From an uncultured Dorea sp. (GTDB lineage: Bacteria; Bacillota; Clostridia; Lachnospirales; Lachnospiraceae): 19,993 nt of DNA. The position numbers were made by a program, and so were the translations under genes. Positions 8,416 through 16,677 of the stretch are shown piece after piece. The stretch's first letter is position 1, and every line of letters begins with the position of its first letter. Location: assembly GCA_910579925.1 (NCBI GenBank), contig CAJTVY010000054.1:1-19993 (forward strand), given 5' to 3'. Under the pieces are notes generated by a model, which did not search any database, was not told where the DNA came from, and saw nothing but the letters and a program-made list of their open reading frames with translations.

Positions 8416-11400
8416 ATGGAATTAGGACAAAAGTATCGGCTGATACCGATGCAGATGCAGGGGATTATGATTCCGGAAAATGACAGGAACGTCTATGCAG
8501 ATATAAACCCGAATTTCAACAGTCTGAAAGCAGAACCTTCCGGGAAGGCGATTGAGACGAACCCATTTACGATCAGAACGAAACCGGAAATGCCGGGGAT
8601 CCATATCCACTGGATTCTGCCGGAAGAAGTAACCCACGGCAGACAGGCGGAAGAGGGCGGCGAAATCGCTTATCCGCCGGTTCCTGACCGATATCTTGTT
8701 ACCCGGCTTTTTTACGATTCCGGCAAAGGAAAAACCCAGATAGAAAGAAAGACCTGGATTGTCGAAAGCGACAGCGTCACGGTGAAAAGAACGGAAGGAA
8801 ACCAGAACAGTTCCATGATTCCAGACCCCGGGGAGACAAGACAGACTTATCGTTATCTTGGCGAGAGCCGCAGGTTTCAGGGGGAAGTAACCGAAGGGGC
8901 CGTGCATCTGGAGAAACTTACGGCCTGTGTAAACGGAAGCCCGTATTATGCCGCCTATTATCCCATGTGCAGAAATGTGCTGGGATTCTATGACGGGATG
9001 GAGGATTTAGAGCCTCTGGCAGAATCCGGGGGTACGGCCATCGTCAGCTATGTGGTGACAGGCTGGTACGATAAAGAGAGGCAGGACGGTTTCGGTAATC
9101 ATGTGTATCATGGGCTTTTGTACGGCATGAAGTGGAGGGGCAGACGTTACCCTTATCCTTCTGGCGTACCTGAGCTTGATAACGTGGTGAAGGTATCAGT
9201 GGGAAGTTCCCAGGGGCAGGCTCTTGCGGCGCTGGTGGCGTTCCATAAGAACAGCAGTCTGTCAGGGCATATTGTGGAAAGCCTTATGGCGGAAAGTCTA
9301 CAGGACTGGACCCGTCTGGACGGGATACTAAAGGCGCAGTATAGGCTCCATGAAAACGGATTCAGTACAGTACAGACGGGACGAATCACGGAGATCTACA
9401 GAGAAGGAGAGCCGGACGGACACAGTGAGACAGACCCCGGCGAGGAAAAAGGTGCATCCGGGAAGCGAAACGCGCTCCTTTTGTCGGTTCAAAACTGGCA
9501 GTCAGTCGCTATGGAGCTGGTATTTGAAAAAGAGCGGCTTGTACAGGAACTGGCGGATATATGGCGCTGTTATGCAGGGGATCATGACGCTGACAGCCTC
9601 TGGCAAAAGGCGCAGGAAGAGATCGGCAGATGTACCGGAAAACTGGAAAAACTGAGCGTATGCTACGGGCATGTCAGGGACCATATAGAGAAGAAGTCGA
9701 TGAAACTGAAACTGGAGCTTGCCGGACAGGGAGAACTGCGTTCCCGGGAGGATCAGAGATATTATATATGCAATAACCTGACGGTAATGCTGGAAGGCGC
9801 CGGAAAAAATACGATGCTTAATAACCGTGCGAAGGCAGGGGCCCATTACCGGTGTGAGGGGGAGCTTCCTGACGTGAAAGGTATGGAAAATCTCTTTGCG
9901 CAAAAACTTTCGGATATGCCGGTACAGGCAGACGGGCGGACAAGGGAAATACTGGATATCGCACAGTCGCTGGTAAAAGAGGCGTTTCTTGAGGAACAGG
10001 CGGGCTATGGCAGAGAGTATGAGGCGGCTTGGAATCCTCTGATCCTGGAATGGGAACTGGAGTTTTACCCGGACCGGGAGCTGCTTGGCTCCAGATATAC
10101 CTTGAAAAACTGGGCGCTGGAAGGTCTGGATTTTGTATATAAGGGAGAGCCGCCGGATCATGAAAGAAAAGAAGTGTTAAGGGGACGGACGCTTCTGACA
10201 GACCATGCATCCCAGCTTTTGAAAGAAGCCTCCGACAGATTTATCAAGATCAGGGACGGGACTTATGTGGCAGAAGAGATGCCTTACCAGGTTTTGTCCC
10301 AGGCTCTGACTGGATTTCGGGAAAGCCTGCTTTGCAGGAAACAGGATATTCAGTATCCGGCAAGAGCCGTCCTGGGGCTTGATTCGAGGCTCGCCGCCAT
10401 GGCTCAGTACTGGCTTAACGGAGCGGAAACCCTGACGGCTGATGAGAAGAGAGGATTCTATCCCCTGCTGGCAGGGTGGGTGCGTTTCACATCCTTTCAT
10501 GTGATTGACGGATTTGGCAGGGTGCAGGTGTTTCAGCCGGCCGCGGTCATCGTGCCGGACAGATTACAGACAGCAGAGAATCAGATGAACGCTTATCTGG
10601 CGCTGCCGCCAAGGCTTCTTATGCCCTCCCGCCTCCATTTTCAGTGGCTGAATGCCAGGGATGGAAGACCCTGTGCAGATTTCAGGGAGACGTCCCCGCT
10701 GTGCGGTTTCATCTGGCCGAATTTTGCGGAATCTTCCCTGCTGGTCTATGGGCCGGAAGGAAAGATGCTGGGAAGCATGCAGACGGTCTTCCATCCGGAA
10801 ACCGGGCTTGCAGAAACCGTGTGGAGAAATGCGCCGGGAGAAAACTATCTGCGTCAGGGATATCCGGAAGATCTGCCGCCGGAAATGCGTAAGATCCTCG
10901 ATGGAATCCGTATTGGCGCACAAAAGGAGAAAGATCTCCTGCCCCGTCTGCTGCAAATGCTGGATGAAAGTTTCTGGAATATTTACGGCAGGGAGGCTAA
11001 GGAGAGCAACACAGGCTTTGCGGCGCTTGGGCATCCGATTGCAGTGGCAAAGGCGCAGATTGCATTGGAAACGCAGGGTAAGACGGTAAAGCCGCCTGCC
11101 CGTCTGTCTGGAAAGAAGAAGACTTATGCCGGACTGCAGGAGACATTATTCCCGGTCCGTTTCGGTAATCCTGGGCAGAAAGGGGACGGGACGGTGGGAT
11201 TTTATGACCTGGAAGAAGCAGAGCCATTTTCCCGGCTGCATGTATGCGGCGTAGGGCAGGAAGGATTCGCTGCCGGAGGCTATCTCGACGGACGGTCCGG
11301 GATCTCGTTAAGGATTTCAAAGAAGGGCAGGCATCGCAGGATGGTCTTTCTGTTAAGCCCATATGGGAAGATTCATATCATCAGCGGTATCCTTCCGGTT

Positions 11401-11700
11401 AAGACGGTTTCCCTTCCGGGATCGGCGGTTGGCAGGGCTCTTAAAAATATCTTTTATACCCTTTACTGTGCGCCGGTTATGACGCCGTCGTCCGTATTTT
11501 CCCTTCCATGCCCTCATTCAGAACAGCGGAAGTGGTCTTTCGTGCGGGGAATGGGAAACGGCTTGTGGCAGGAAACGGAAGAAATCAGGGATGTACAGGC
11601 AGAGGCTTTTCTTTTCCCGCCGCCCTACGAACTGGCGGAGGGATGGCTGAAGCAGACAAAGAGAGAGAACAAGACAGAAGAAAACGGAGGTGAAGTATGA
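8416..11700 (+). CDS. Uncharacterised conserved giant protein (HIHWILPEE / CGFIWPN family)
   Basis: 1094-aa soluble protein, no signal peptide or membrane helix. Its motifs recall another unassigned family found in distant bacteria: GIHIHWILPEEVTHG with PPVPDRYLVTRL near the N-terminus (about 61-95), a mid-protein helical region rich in E/K/L (about 360-440), RYYICNNLTVMLEGAG, a VIDGFGRVQ segment, PPRLLMPSRLHFQWL (about 731) and SPLCGFIWPNF (about 762). In the homologues I remember, these read like LHWALPDALT, PPRxxxPARL and PVCGWVxPN. The ATG at 8416 has AGGAG 9 bases upstream; the in-frame GTG at 8410 is only 3 bases from it and is rejected. The stop overlaps the next start in ATGA, which suggests coupled translation and fixed stoichiometry with the following protein. 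Confidence 0.85.
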   Translation: MELGQKYRLIPMQMQGIMIPENDRNVYADINPNFNSLKAEPSGKAIETNPFTIRTKPEMPGIHIHWILPEEVTHGRQAEEGGEIAYPPVPDRYLVTRLFYDSGKGKTQIERKTWIVESDSVTVKRTEGNQNSSMIPDPGETRQTYRYLGESRRFQGEVTEGAVHLEKLTACVNGSPYYAAYYPMCRNVLGFYDGMEDLEPLAESGGTAIVSYVVTGWYDKERQDGFGNHVYHGLLYGMKWRGRRYPYPSGVPELDNVVKVSVGSSQGQALAALVAFHKNSSLSGHIVESLMAESLQDWTRLDGILKAQYRLHENGFSTVQTGRITEIYREGEPDGHSETDPGEEKGASGKRNALLLSVQNWQSVAMELVFEKERLVQELADIWRCYAGDHDADSLWQKAQEEIGRCTGKLEKLSVCYGHVRDHIEKKSMKLKLELAGQGELRSREDQRYYICNNLTVMLEGAGKNTMLNNRAKAGAHYRCEGELPDVKGMENLFAQKLSDMPVQADGRTREILDIAQSLVKEAFLEEQAGYGREYEAAWNPLILEWELEFYPDRELLGSRYTLKNWALEGLDFVYKGEPPDHERKEVLRGRTLLTDHASQLLKEASDRFIKIRDGTYVAEEMPYQVLSQALTGFRESLLCRKQDIQYPARAVLGLDSRLAAMAQYWLNGAETLTADEKRGFYPLLAGWVRFTSFHVIDGFGRVQVFQPAAVIVPDRLQTAENQMNAYLALPPRLLMPSRLHFQWLNARDGRPCADFRETSPLCGFIWPNFAESSLLVYGPEGKMLGSMQTVFHPETGLAETVWRNAPGENYLRQGYPEDLPPEMRKILDGIRIGAQKEKDLLPRLLQMLDESFWNIYGREAKESNTGFAALGHPIAVAKAQIALETQGKTVKPPARLSGKKKTYAGLQETLFPVRFGNPGQKGDGTVGFYDLEEAEPFSRLHVCGVGQEGFAAGGYLDGRSGISLRISKKGRHRRMVFLLSPYGKIHIISGILPVKTVSLPGSAVGRALKNIFYTLYCAPVMTPSSVFSLPCPHSEQRKWSFVRGMGNGLWQETEEIRDVQAEAFLFPPPYELAEGWLKQTKRENKTEENGGEV

Positions 11701-13058
11701 TGGAAGAACACCTGGCGGGCGGTTACGCCCTGGAAGTGACCGTGAACCGTAAGATTCTTGAGGTTAATTCGGTACAGTCTAAGCTTAATCACATGAATCA
11801 GTATGCGAATGAATTCGCCGTCTTTGTGTATAACCGAAGCCGGGAGAAACAGATCCGGTTTTTTAATCCTGAAAGAATTACCGCCAGAGAATACCGGGAG
11901 ACTGAACACAGGCGGATGCCCTATGACGTAAGCTTTATTCGGATGAAAGTCCCTGCTTGTGGGGAAATCAGACCGGGAGATTTTGCAACGGCGGGTGAAT
12001 GTGAAAAGTTTAAGTTCCGGCTTTCTGGGTGGAGCGTTTCGGGTGAATATAAGGAAGAAGACCGGCTTTACGAATGGCTGCTGATTCCAGAGGAAACCTT
12101 GATTCTTGAGCCTGGGGAGCAGGTCATGCTGGGAATCTATGGAGCGGAAACCTATGTGGACGGCTGGACGGGAGAAGAGGAAACGTATCTGGAAGTGATT
12201 GAACAAAGTGAAGAAGCCTGGGTGGAAAGTGGGCGGTCAGAGTCTCCGGTGTTCCATAAGTCTGTCTGGAGGTTTCCGTTCCAAAAAAAGAAGAAAGCCA
12301 GGATCCTTGATTTTTACCCGGATGTAGGAGCTGTATTTCCCGGAGGGAAGGAAAGCATAAAGTGGAATATCACGGGGGCGGAGAAAGGATTTCTGCGCAA
12401 TGAGAGGACGGGAGAAACAAAAGATCTGCAGGGAAGAAAGGAACGGGTGGTACAAGAAGAGATCCCGGAGACAACGGAATTCACTTTAGAGATAGAGGAT
12501 GAGGAGGGGAAGAAAGACAGCCGGAAAATCTTGATCCGCACCTGTCCGCCCTTCCTGGAAAAATGGCGGCTTAACAGACAGGAGCAGACGGTAGAATGGG
12601 ATGTGCAGTGCATTGCTACCCTTCTATGGGAAGGGGAGTTGAAACAGACCAGGGACAATAAGAGCCTCCTCGGACGGAACCGGGGAAGGCTGCCTTTGGA
12701 CAATATCGGAAAAACAGACCGGGTGACGATTTTCTGCCGGGATACAGAGCGTGATTTTGAGAGTACGCTGTGGATTCCCAATCAGTATGATCAGCCAAAG
12801 ATCCGCCAGTTTCGTAAAACGGTTACTTATTTCTATGGTTATCAACTGGTAGAGGTTCTGTGGGAACTAAAGGAGGGAACCGCTATGACGTTAATCTGTC
12901 GGGACTTACAGAGAAATCAGTTCTTTACAGTGGCTATGAACCAGTCCGGCGGAAGATGGGAACAGGTAGTCCCCAGAATACCGGGGGAGAAAAGAGACTG
13001 TCTGGAGATCCGCCTGCGGATTCTGGGAGAGAGGGAAGAAAGAGAAATTATTTTTTAG
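11697..13058 (+). CDS. Uncharacterised protein with three C-terminal Ig-like repeats
   Basis: 453-aa protein. An N-terminal beta-rich domain of about 190 residues is followed, after a basic FQKKKK linker, by three Ig-like units starting near residues 203, 285 and 367. Each has the pattern of a hydrophobic strand, then a Trp in a xVxW or xIxW strand (IKWNI, VEWDV, VLWEL), then a final strand. These folds usually act in protein-protein or carbohydrate contacts, but no ligand can be inferred. The start overlaps the previous stop (ATGA). A second ATG directly follows at 11700; GGAGG (11686-11690) serves either, at 6 or 9 bases. There is no signal peptide, which is unusual for Ig-like domains and argues for an intracellular or unconventionally released assembly. 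It resembles the following gene in layout, so the two may be paralogues. Confidence 0.82.
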   Translation: MMEEHLAGGYALEVTVNRKILEVNSVQSKLNHMNQYANEFAVFVYNRSREKQIRFFNPERITAREYRETEHRRMPYDVSFIRMKVPACGEIRPGDFATAGECEKFKFRLSGWSVSGEYKEEDRLYEWLLIPEETLILEPGEQVMLGIYGAETYVDGWTGEEETYLEVIEQSEEAWVESGRSESPVFHKSVWRFPFQKKKKARILDFYPDVGAVFPGGKESIKWNITGAEKGFLRNERTGETKDLQGRKERVVQEEIPETTEFTLEIEDEEGKKDSRKILIRTCPPFLEKWRLNRQEQTVEWDVQCIATLLWEGELKQTRDNKSLLGRNRGRLPLDNIGKTDRVTIFCRDTERDFESTLWIPNQYDQPKIRQFRKTVTYFYGYQLVEVLWELKEGTAMTLICRDLQRNQFFTVAMNQSGGRWEQVVPRIPGEKRDCLEIRLRILGEREEREIIF

Positions 13059-13086
13059 ACACTGTTCTTTAGAGAGGAGACAGCGT

Positions 13087-14151
13087 ATGGCAGGGACAGG
13101 ATTGGAGTGGGAGAATGTGGCTCCCTTATATCTGAGCGAGAGGGATGTAACCGGCCAGTGGGAAGTAAACGCAGATGCGTCTTTTACACTTAGCTTAAGA
13201 AATACTTCTATGGAACCGGTAATGATCGGGGAGGGAGGAACCGGGCAGATCCGGCTTTTACTTCCCGTAACGAGGAACGGGATACAAGAAGAGGATAAGG
13301 ATATTGCGGCAGGGGAATATCTGAAAGGAATTACCGGAGAATGCAGCCAGAGCGGGCTTACCATGCAGAAAGGGGAGATTACAGAAGATTCCTGTCTGTG
13401 TTTTTATCTGGAAGCCGGCACGGATTATGAACTGGCGGCAGGAGAAGATCTTACGGTAACGTTTCATCATGTGCAGGCATATTGCCCCCGGGAGTCTGTC
13501 TGCTATGTGCGATGCGTTTACCAGAATGAGAGCATGGAAGAGGTGCTGACGCCTGTTTTTAAGATGCGCTCCCCCCTTGCCATAAGAAAATTCGAGGCGG
13601 CGGCGCTAAGTGTCGGAATGGGAGACGAGATCACGGTTACCTGGGAAACGCTTGGCGCTGATAGCTGGCAGCTTCTGCCCTTTGCTTCTGACTTAAGATA
13701 CCCGGCCGGCAGCAGGAAATTCCGGGTCTGGGAGAGCGGCCGGCTGTATCTGATGATCCAAAAGGGGGAGGAGGGAAGACAGGCGTATCTGGATATCCAG
13801 GTCACAGAGAACCAGGCGATCGAAAGCTTCACCGCTTCGCCGGTAAGCGCCGGATATCAGGAGGAAACAACTTTTGGATGGAAACTTAAAAATGCCGGGC
13901 ATGCCTATCTTACTAATGGGATCGGCAATGTGGCCGGGGAAAAGATTACGCGCCCGTTATACACCTGTAACGGAAATTACGTGCTTTATTGTCTGGCGAA
14001 AGAAGAGGGGAAGGATACCTTGATCTCCAAAGCAGCCTGCGGTGGAAGGGAGGGGGGTTCTGGAGATTGCCATGCTAAGTTTCCTGTGTACCGAAAGATC
14101 CGGGCAGACGAGCCGGTACAGCCTGGCATGGTTCGTGAACAACTGTCGTAA
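13087..14151 (+). CDS. Ig-like repeat protein, probably truncated by a frameshift
   Basis: 354 aa as it reads now. An N-terminal beta domain (1-160, with a FTLSLRNTS strand) is followed by Ig-like units at about 162 (SPLAIRKFEAA to the ITVTWETLGA strand) and 244 (AIESFTASPVSAGYQEE to the FGWKLKNAG strand, then NGIGNV). After LISKAA, near 14035, the translation turns into glycine-rich, low-quality sequence and stops at 14151. The +1 frame continues as another plausible Ig-like unit and ends at 14314, in ATGA overlap with the next start. The simplest reading is one extra base in the G-run at 14052-14057; a repaired protein would be about 408 aa. AGGAG lies 7 bases before the ATG. Sequencing error, a real mutation and tract-length variation cannot be separated here. 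Confidence 0.75.
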   Translation: MAGTGLEWENVAPLYLSERDVTGQWEVNADASFTLSLRNTSMEPVMIGEGGTGQIRLLLPVTRNGIQEEDKDIAAGEYLKGITGECSQSGLTMQKGEITEDSCLCFYLEAGTDYELAAGEDLTVTFHHVQAYCPRESVCYVRCVYQNESMEEVLTPVFKMRSPLAIRKFEAAALSVGMGDEITVTWETLGADSWQLLPFASDLRYPAGSRKFRVWESGRLYLMIQKGEEGRQAYLDIQVTENQAIESFTASPVSAGYQEETTFGWKLKNAGHAYLTNGIGNVAGEKITRPLYTCNGNYVLYCLAKEEGKDTLISKAACGGREGGSGDCHAKFPVYRKIRADEPVQPGMVREQLS

Positions 14152-14314
14152 AATCCAGATATTTACGTCAGACCAGAACGAACGATCTTCGGGAAACAGT
14201 ATGGGCAGCGTCAGTTTTGAGGGAAGAGGCTTATCCCTCGAAATCCTATGCGAAGGGGACTATGGGCAGAAGATCCATCTGACACAGATAAAACCGGAAG
14301 GAGAAGAACTATGA
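14042..14314 (+). pseudogene. Out-of-frame C-terminal Ig-like repeat of the preceding gene
   Basis: This reading frame has no start of its own with a ribosome site. Its protein (LEIAMLSFLCTE, then a YSLAWFVNN strand, then LSLEILCEGD) follows the same strand pattern as the two Ig-like units encoded upstream in the other frame. It ends exactly at the TGA that overlaps the next gene's ATG, the spacing used elsewhere in the operon. It is therefore read as the missing third repeat of the gene at 13087, separated by a one-base shift. Confidence 0.65.
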
Positions 14315-15822
14315 GTGAGAATACCATGATGCGGCGTTTAAATGCTGCGAAAGAAGAGGACAGGGCAGAACTAATGGATTTCCTGGGCGGGGAGAAGTTT
14401 GTTTCAGAGAACATGCCATATATGAAAGAATTGCTTGACCGTACCGGAAAAAGGAATATGAGGAGAACCGGGGACGGACCGGCGGGAAATATCTGCCTTC
14501 AGCCTTATTACGACGAAGCGCGCAGACGCCTGTACGTGGTAAGTAACGTCGGCCTGGAAGGAGCGAATCAGTTTACGCTCTCTGAGATCAAAGTTTTGCA
14601 GAGAGGGAAGGTGCCGATAAGGTTCCGGAAAATGCATATGGGGGAAAACAGAATCCGAAATCTGCATGAAGTGGAGATTGCGCCGGAAGCGTTAAAGGAT
14701 TTGTCAATTCAGGCTGTGGTTATGTGGAAAAACGGAAATGAAATTTTTCTGAGAAATCAGACATGCCAGTGCGGCGCAGACCAGATTATCCGGCAGGGCG
14801 CCGGTGTACGGCATATGGAATGTAAGGCGCCGGTTAAAAGAACGGCGAAAGAAACAAGAGAAATCGTCATTTCTTACGGGCGGAAAGACCAGTATCATCT
14901 GACCTGCGATTATGACTTGAATGTATTCACCGACGGGAGGACGCAGATGGTTCAGATTCCCTTTGATTTTGAGATTGAACTGGAAAAGGGAGAAATCATG
15001 GATGTCAATACGGCGGTATCGAATATGTATTTAATGGGGAATAAAGGAACGGTTCTTACGAATCAGAGGCTTCGGGAGAATCTGTGCGTCAGCGGGACGA
15101 ATCCATTCCGCCTTTACTTAAAAGAAGAGGTTCACTGGGGATGTGGGCTGACTCGCTCCTGTAATCTTCAAAATGAGAATTTCAAACTATTTGCCGGAAT
15201 TGCATTTACACAGAAGGACAAAAGTCAGGGGATGGTTATTGTTCAGAGCACGGATGTGCCGGAGCCTTATGCCGGGGGATACCGGATGGACATTCCTGCG
15301 CTGAAATTATACTGGGGATGCCTTGGAAAGGACACCCTCGTAGAAACTGCAGACGGACAGCAGCGAAGAATTTCCGAGCTTAGGGCAGGAGACCGGATAA
15401 AGACGGGTAAATCCGGCGCTTCGGGCGTGGTCAGGGATATTATCAGAGGAACGGAAGAGAAGATCTGGAGATTAGAGACTGAGGACGGGGAAAGTATTCA
15501 GATGACGAAGGATCATCCGCTTCTATGTACAAGCGGGTGGCGCAGGATTGAAGATCTTGAGGATGAAGACGAAGTGTATTCTGTGAAAAAGGATTCGTTT
15601 GTCAGAATCCGGTACGTTTATCCTATGGAATATCAGGATGAGGTATATAATCTGAATATTGAATATCCCTGCGCAGAAAGAGGATTCTGGGCGCAGGGTT
15701 TTGTGAGCGGAGATTTTGAAATGCAGAATGCGGCTGTAGAGGAACAGCGAAGGGCAGAGCAGCAGATGGAACTGCCGCTGGAAATACAGGAGCAGCTTCA
15801 GAAATTTATTGAAATAGGATAA
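14311..15822 (+). CDS. Protein with a C-terminal Hint (intein/hedgehog-type) domain
   Basis: 503-aa protein. Residues 1-336 form an uncharacterised, mostly beta domain ending LKLYWG. A Hint domain then starts at Cys337 (CLGKDTLVETADG, ISELRAGD) and shows the second block TKDH with His402, then VYNLNIEYP and FWAQGFVSGDFEMQN near 473. About 30 polar residues rich in Q and E follow. Hint domains carry out Cys-started self-cleavage through a thioester. Here the usual terminal His-Asn of inteins reads Gly-Asp, so splicing is unlikely, but N-terminal cleavage or ligation at Cys337 remains possible. The ATG at 14311 has GGAAGGAG 7 bases upstream and overlaps the stop of the frameshifted gene; an upstream in-frame ATG at 14248 has no such site. 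Maturation of an assembly by this domain is inference. Confidence 0.85.
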   Translation: MSENTMMRRLNAAKEEDRAELMDFLGGEKFVSENMPYMKELLDRTGKRNMRRTGDGPAGNICLQPYYDEARRRLYVVSNVGLEGANQFTLSEIKVLQRGKVPIRFRKMHMGENRIRNLHEVEIAPEALKDLSIQAVVMWKNGNEIFLRNQTCQCGADQIIRQGAGVRHMECKAPVKRTAKETREIVISYGRKDQYHLTCDYDLNVFTDGRTQMVQIPFDFEIELEKGEIMDVNTAVSNMYLMGNKGTVLTNQRLRENLCVSGTNPFRLYLKEEVHWGCGLTRSCNLQNENFKLFAGIAFTQKDKSQGMVIVQSTDVPEPYAGGYRMDIPALKLYWGCLGKDTLVETADGQQRRISELRAGDRIKTGKSGASGVVRDIIRGTEEKIWRLETEDGESIQMTKDHPLLCTSGWRRIEDLEDEDEVYSVKKDSFVRIRYVYPMEYQDEVYNLNIEYPCAERGFWAQGFVSGDFEMQNAAVEEQRRAEQQMELPLEIQEQLQKFIEIG

Positions 15823-15838
15823 GAATCACGTATTCTTA
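15820..15838 (+). other. Small intercistronic hairpin
   Basis: TAAGAAT and ATTCTTA form a 7-bp stem with a 5-nt loop, beginning in the stop codon of the Hint gene. There is no T-run, so it is not a terminator. It may protect or process the mRNA between the last two operon genes. Confidence 0.35.
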
Positions 15839-15868
15839 CATAGACAAAAAGAAAAGGAGAAAAGGATT

Positions 15869-16471
15869 ATGGCAAAAGACGATCAGAAAACGGTGGGAGA
15901 GAATATACCGGAAGTATTGGATCCAAAACCAGAGAAAACGTCAAAAGTACACGTCTTGGTGGGGGTTGAATTTACACTGTTAAATGTAAAATTTACGGCT
16001 GGATTTGAGAAAAATGATATAGGTTATCAGATCCTGCTTCTTCCCACGGATCAGGCCGCAAATAACGGGATGTCCATTCGTGAGATGATTGCGGAAGTCC
16101 AGATGCTTATGAACAACGGCGGCGCCGAGATCGAAGGCGGTACGGAACAGATGGAGAATGACATTACCAGTGCGATTAACGGGGTGAACGACCCGGATGC
16201 GAAAAAGGGAGAAGAGAAAAAGTCAGGTTTTGATCCGCTGGAACTGCGCGTGTATTTACGGCAGGCATTTCTGCATTATCAGAAATCCGGCGATAACAAG
16301 ACGTTTGAGTATGCCTTCCAGCTGGAAATTAACGCAGAGGATATGATGCCGGATATTGGGCTTGTAAAGCTTGACAGGCTGTCGGTTTCTGTATGGAGTA
16401 CAGACAGGAAAAAGATACTGGAAAGCATGGGAATGTTTCATATTGATGAAATCCTCAAGGAATATGCGTAG
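15869..16471 (+). CDS. Small uncharacterised protein, last gene of the operon
   Basis: 200-aa acidic protein with no signal peptide or membrane helix. An N-terminal polar tail leads into beta-strand-like segments (VHVLVGVEFTLLNVKFTAGF, IGYQILLLP). A polar middle at about 90-120 looks flexible, and a second beta region follows (LRVYLRQAFLHYQK, FEYAFQLEINAE, LDRLSVSVWSTDRKKILESM). The strand pattern resembles the ladder-like N-terminal segments of DUF6603-type proteins, so it may pair with the first gene's product; that is inference. AAGGAG lies 9 bases before the ATG. It is followed 19 bases after its stop by the operon terminator, so it is the last gene. I do not recognise a named family. Confidence 0.8.
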   Translation: MAKDDQKTVGENIPEVLDPKPEKTSKVHVLVGVEFTLLNVKFTAGFEKNDIGYQILLLPTDQAANNGMSIREMIAEVQMLMNNGGAEIEGGTEQMENDITSAINGVNDPDAKKGEEKKSGFDPLELRVYLRQAFLHYQKSGDNKTFEYAFQLEINAEDMMPDIGLVKLDRLSVSVWSTDRKKILESMGMFHIDEILKEYA

Positions 16472-16490
16472 TAGCTGAATGACGATAGGA

Positions 16491-16537
16491 AAAAGGCGGT
16501 AGAAAAAGGCGGAAAATGCCATTTTCTACCGCCTTTT
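16491..16537 (+). terminator. Operon terminator
   Basis: A perfect 16-bp stem (16491-16506 with 16522-16537, containing GGCGGTAGAAAA) encloses 15 nt that can add a further GGC/GCC pairing. The right arm ends in TTTT and is followed by CTCC. The left arm begins with A-runs, so it may also work from the other strand. It closes the seven-gene operon. Confidence 0.85.
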
Positions 16538-16612
16538 CTCCGTCTTTCCCAATGTCTCGATCAGAATCCTTCTGCTGGTGCCACTCTGACATTTGATATA
16601 TATAAAATATAG

Positions 16613-16641
16613 TTGACTTAAATCTAATATTGTAATATATT
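16613..16641 (+). promoter_or_regulatory. Promoter of the ABC exporter gene
   Basis: TTGACT (16613-16618), 17 bases, TATATT (16636-16641) in a very AT-rich stretch. Initiation near 16648 would leave a short leader with GGAGG at 16666-16670. Confidence 0.6.
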
Positions 16642-16664
16642 TCATATGAGTAATATATATTAGA
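16623..16664. promoter_or_regulatory. Inverted repeat over the ABC exporter promoter, candidate operator
   Basis: TCTAATAT (16623-16630) and ATATTAGA (16657-16664) are perfect 8-bp inverted arms that flank the -10 element, with further AT-rich partial symmetry between them. AT-rich imperfect palindromes are typical ArsR-family operators, and an ArsR-type gene lies downstream, so autoregulation of this small cluster is possible. The low complexity of the region makes chance symmetry plausible. Confidence 0.3.
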
Positions 16665-16677
16665 TGGAGGTAGAATT

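Noticed and set aside
9502..10161. A 219-codon minus-strand open frame.
   Set aside because: It is opposite the 1094-aa gene, whose motifs are conserved there; the antisense protein has no recognisable domain.
14035..14060. Programmed -1 ribosomal frameshift at the G-run.
   Set aside because: Reaching the downstream frame needs a +1 shift, and no X-XXY-YYZ slippery site fits, so mutation or tract variation is the simpler reading.
14248..14310. Upstream ATG for the Hint gene.
   Set aside because: It lies inside the preceding gene's out-of-frame tail without a good ribosome site, while 14311 has GGAAGGAG and the ATGA junction.
15319..15729. A splicing intein with homing endonuclease.
   Set aside because: The domain is only about 137 residues, has no endonuclease insert, and lacks the terminal His-Asn required for splicing.
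16507..16521. A separate small RNA within the operon terminator loop.
   Set aside because: The inner GGC/GCC pairing simply extends the terminator stem; there is no promoter for an independent transcript.
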